DNA from: Reyranella sp.
GTDB lineage: Bacteria > Pseudomonadota > Alphaproteobacteria > Reyranellales > Reyranellaceae
Reading direction: 5' to 3'
Assembly: GCA_029946105.1 (NCBI GenBank)
Contig: JAQSDW010000047.1
Location: 1-47,131 of the forward strand
Length of the DNA stretch: 47,131 nucleotides
Within the stretch, counting starts at the first letter, position 1, and the number at the start of each line of letters is the position of its first letter. Positions 46,121-47,131 of the stretch are shown here, one piece after another. The translations under genes were made by a program, and so were the position numbers. The notes under the pieces were generated by a model that was given only the letters and a program-made list of their open reading frames with translations, was not told where the DNA came from and did no database searches.

Positions 46121-46236
46121 GGCAAATTCGCCACATTTCCCGTATCTATTGTTTGTGCGGTCGCCCCCGACTCGCCGGGCTCTTCCGGCGCGTTCGCCCC
46201 CCCCCTCTCACGGGGTCCGCGCCAAGGAGGAATATC

Positions 46237-47106
46237 TTGAAGAGGCGCACTTTCGTCTCTGGCACGACGGCGTTTGCCGCGGCCAGTGTTGTGTCGCCGG
46301 CGTTTGCCGCGAGCATCAAGCCCTATAGCTGGGATCTCACCCCGCCGACCGACACCCGCGAGAACTTCATCGCCTGGGGCAAGGCGCGCGGCGAGGATCC
46401 CGCGTTCCTCGGGCAGCGTTGGGACCGCTTCCAGGCGCTGGTGAAGAACAAGGACATCTGGGGTCCGGCCACCATCCGCGCTTTCCTCCTCACCCCGCGC
46501 GAGGAATTCGCCTCGATCAGCCCGGCGATCCACAAGCGTGCCTATGAGCATGCCTTCCTCGACATCGGTTATGGCGTCACCATGTCCGGCCCGCACATCC
46601 AGGGCCGCATGACCAACGTCATCGACGTCAAGCGTGGCGAGAAGGTGCTCGAGATCGGCACCGGTTCGGGCGTGCAGTCGGCCTACATCGCCAACCTGAC
46701 CGAGAACGCCTACACGATCGAGATCATCGCCCCGCTCGCCGTTCGTACGCGCGCGCTGTACGACAAGCTGATCGACAAGGGCTACACCGAGTACAAGCAC
46801 ATCAAGACCAAGAACGCCGACGGCTACTACGGCTGGGAAGAGGCGGGTCCGTTCGACAAGATCATCGTGACCTGCGGCATCGACCACGTGCCGCCGCCGC
46901 TCCTGCAGCAGCTCAAGGCCGGCGGCCTCATGGTCATCCCGGTCGGTCCGCCGGGCGCCCAGCGCGTGCTCAAGGTCTCCAAGACCCAAGGCGCCGATGG
47001 TTCGATCACCACCAGCCGCGAGGACATCTACGGCGGCAAGATCGTGCCCTTCGTGCCCTTCACCAAGCTCGACGGCGACAAGATCGCCGGCACGCACAAC
47101 CGCTGA
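46237..47106 (+). CDS. Tat-signal protein-L-isoaspartate methyltransferase homologue
   Basis: A 289-residue protein starting at TTG, with a near-perfect AAGGAGG at 46224-46230, six bases upstream. The N-terminus KRRTFVSGTTAFAAASVV with AFA-A cleavage near residue 24 is a convincing twin-arginine signal. The mature part is a PCMT-type SAM methyltransferase: motif I VLEIGTGSG near 138-146, preceded by ITMSGPHIQ-like VTMSGPHIQGRM, and followed by VTCGIDHVPPPLL. It lacks none of the core motifs. Methylation in the periplasm would need SAM outside the cytosol, so either the domain has lost methyl transfer or the export signal is not used. Divergent from the Bug gene. Confidence 0.85.
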   Translation: MKRRTFVSGTTAFAAASVVSPAFAASIKPYSWDLTPPTDTRENFIAWGKARGEDPAFLGQRWDRFQALVKNKDIWGPATIRAFLLTPREEFASISPAIHKRAYEHAFLDIGYGVTMSGPHIQGRMTNVIDVKRGEKVLEIGTGSGVQSAYIANLTENAYTIEIIAPLAVRTRALYDKLIDKGYTEYKHIKTKNADGYYGWEEAGPFDKIIVTCGIDHVPPPLLQQLKAGGLMVIPVGPPGAQRVLKVSKTQGADGSITTSREDIYGGKIVPFVPFTKLDGDKIAGTHNR

Positions 47107-47131
47107 CTCTTCTGGACCGCGAGCGTGCCCC

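Overview
The window looks like chromosomal DNA of a free-living or soil alphaproteobacterium. It has high GC with strong third-position GC bias, a rhizobial-type cyclic beta-1,2-glucan synthase, PHB metabolism, a Bug-type solute receptor, several CoA ligases and Liv-type ABC transport. A Reyranella- or Bradyrhizobium-like host is a guess only. I see no rRNA, tRNA, insertion sequence, phage or CRISPR array. Coding density is very high, no gene-free stretch exceeds about 220 bases, and many genes overlap by ATGA, GTGA or TGATG.

Layout. 65-1448: a GFA-fold zinc protein coupled to an unknown gene, divergent from a small VOC protein, with a repeat-rich intergenic region. 1671-4585: a late cobalamin operon (cobS, cobC-like phosphatase, a SAM methyltransferase, cobU). 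4680-5366: a SYLF lipid-binding protein. 5377-6752 (minus): 3-oxoacid CoA-transferase subunits. 6947-15523: the giant ndvB-type cyclic glucan synthase. 15571-16052 (minus): two very small proteins. 16201-18030: recQ, convergent with a metallophosphoesterase. 19057-20932 (minus): PHB depolymerase and a Sco1-type copper chaperone. 21013-24067: a Mesh1-like alarmone hydrolase coupled to an NDH-2-like flavoprotein, then two tandem flavin-reductase-like paralogues. 24061-29811 (minus): amidase, acetyl-CoA synthetase, nitroreductase, a VOC/alpha-beta hydrolase fusion and DinB, followed by acnA. 32630-34498: a TPR-like exported protein convergent with a hydrolase. 34710-41915: an acyl-CoA ligase plus a full Liv-type ABC importer. 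41925-44993: a small membrane protein and an AhpD-like protein, divergent from a PaaK-like ligase and an SDR. 45006-47106: a Bug receptor, divergent from a Tat-exported isoaspartyl methyltransferase homologue.

How the genes fit together. Much of the window concerns acyl-CoA and acetyl-CoA flow: CoA transferase, PHB depolymerase, acetyl-CoA synthetase, aconitase, acyl-CoA ligase with its importer, and the PaaK-like ligase with an SDR. The rest is cobalamin assembly, envelope glucan synthesis and housekeeping repair.

The least expected signal is a set of short tandem duplications (units of 12-18 bp) that lie exactly across gene stop codons, mostly at convergent gene ends (15505-15577, 18026-18070, 33631-33678, weaker at 41904-41927 and 23408-23431). 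They create arrays of extra stop codons. I found no single dramatic new system. Other points worth a look are the Tat-targeted methyltransferase, the Mesh1/flavoprotein coupling, the VOC-hydrolase fusion, and the ligase with a degenerate nucleotide-binding loop.
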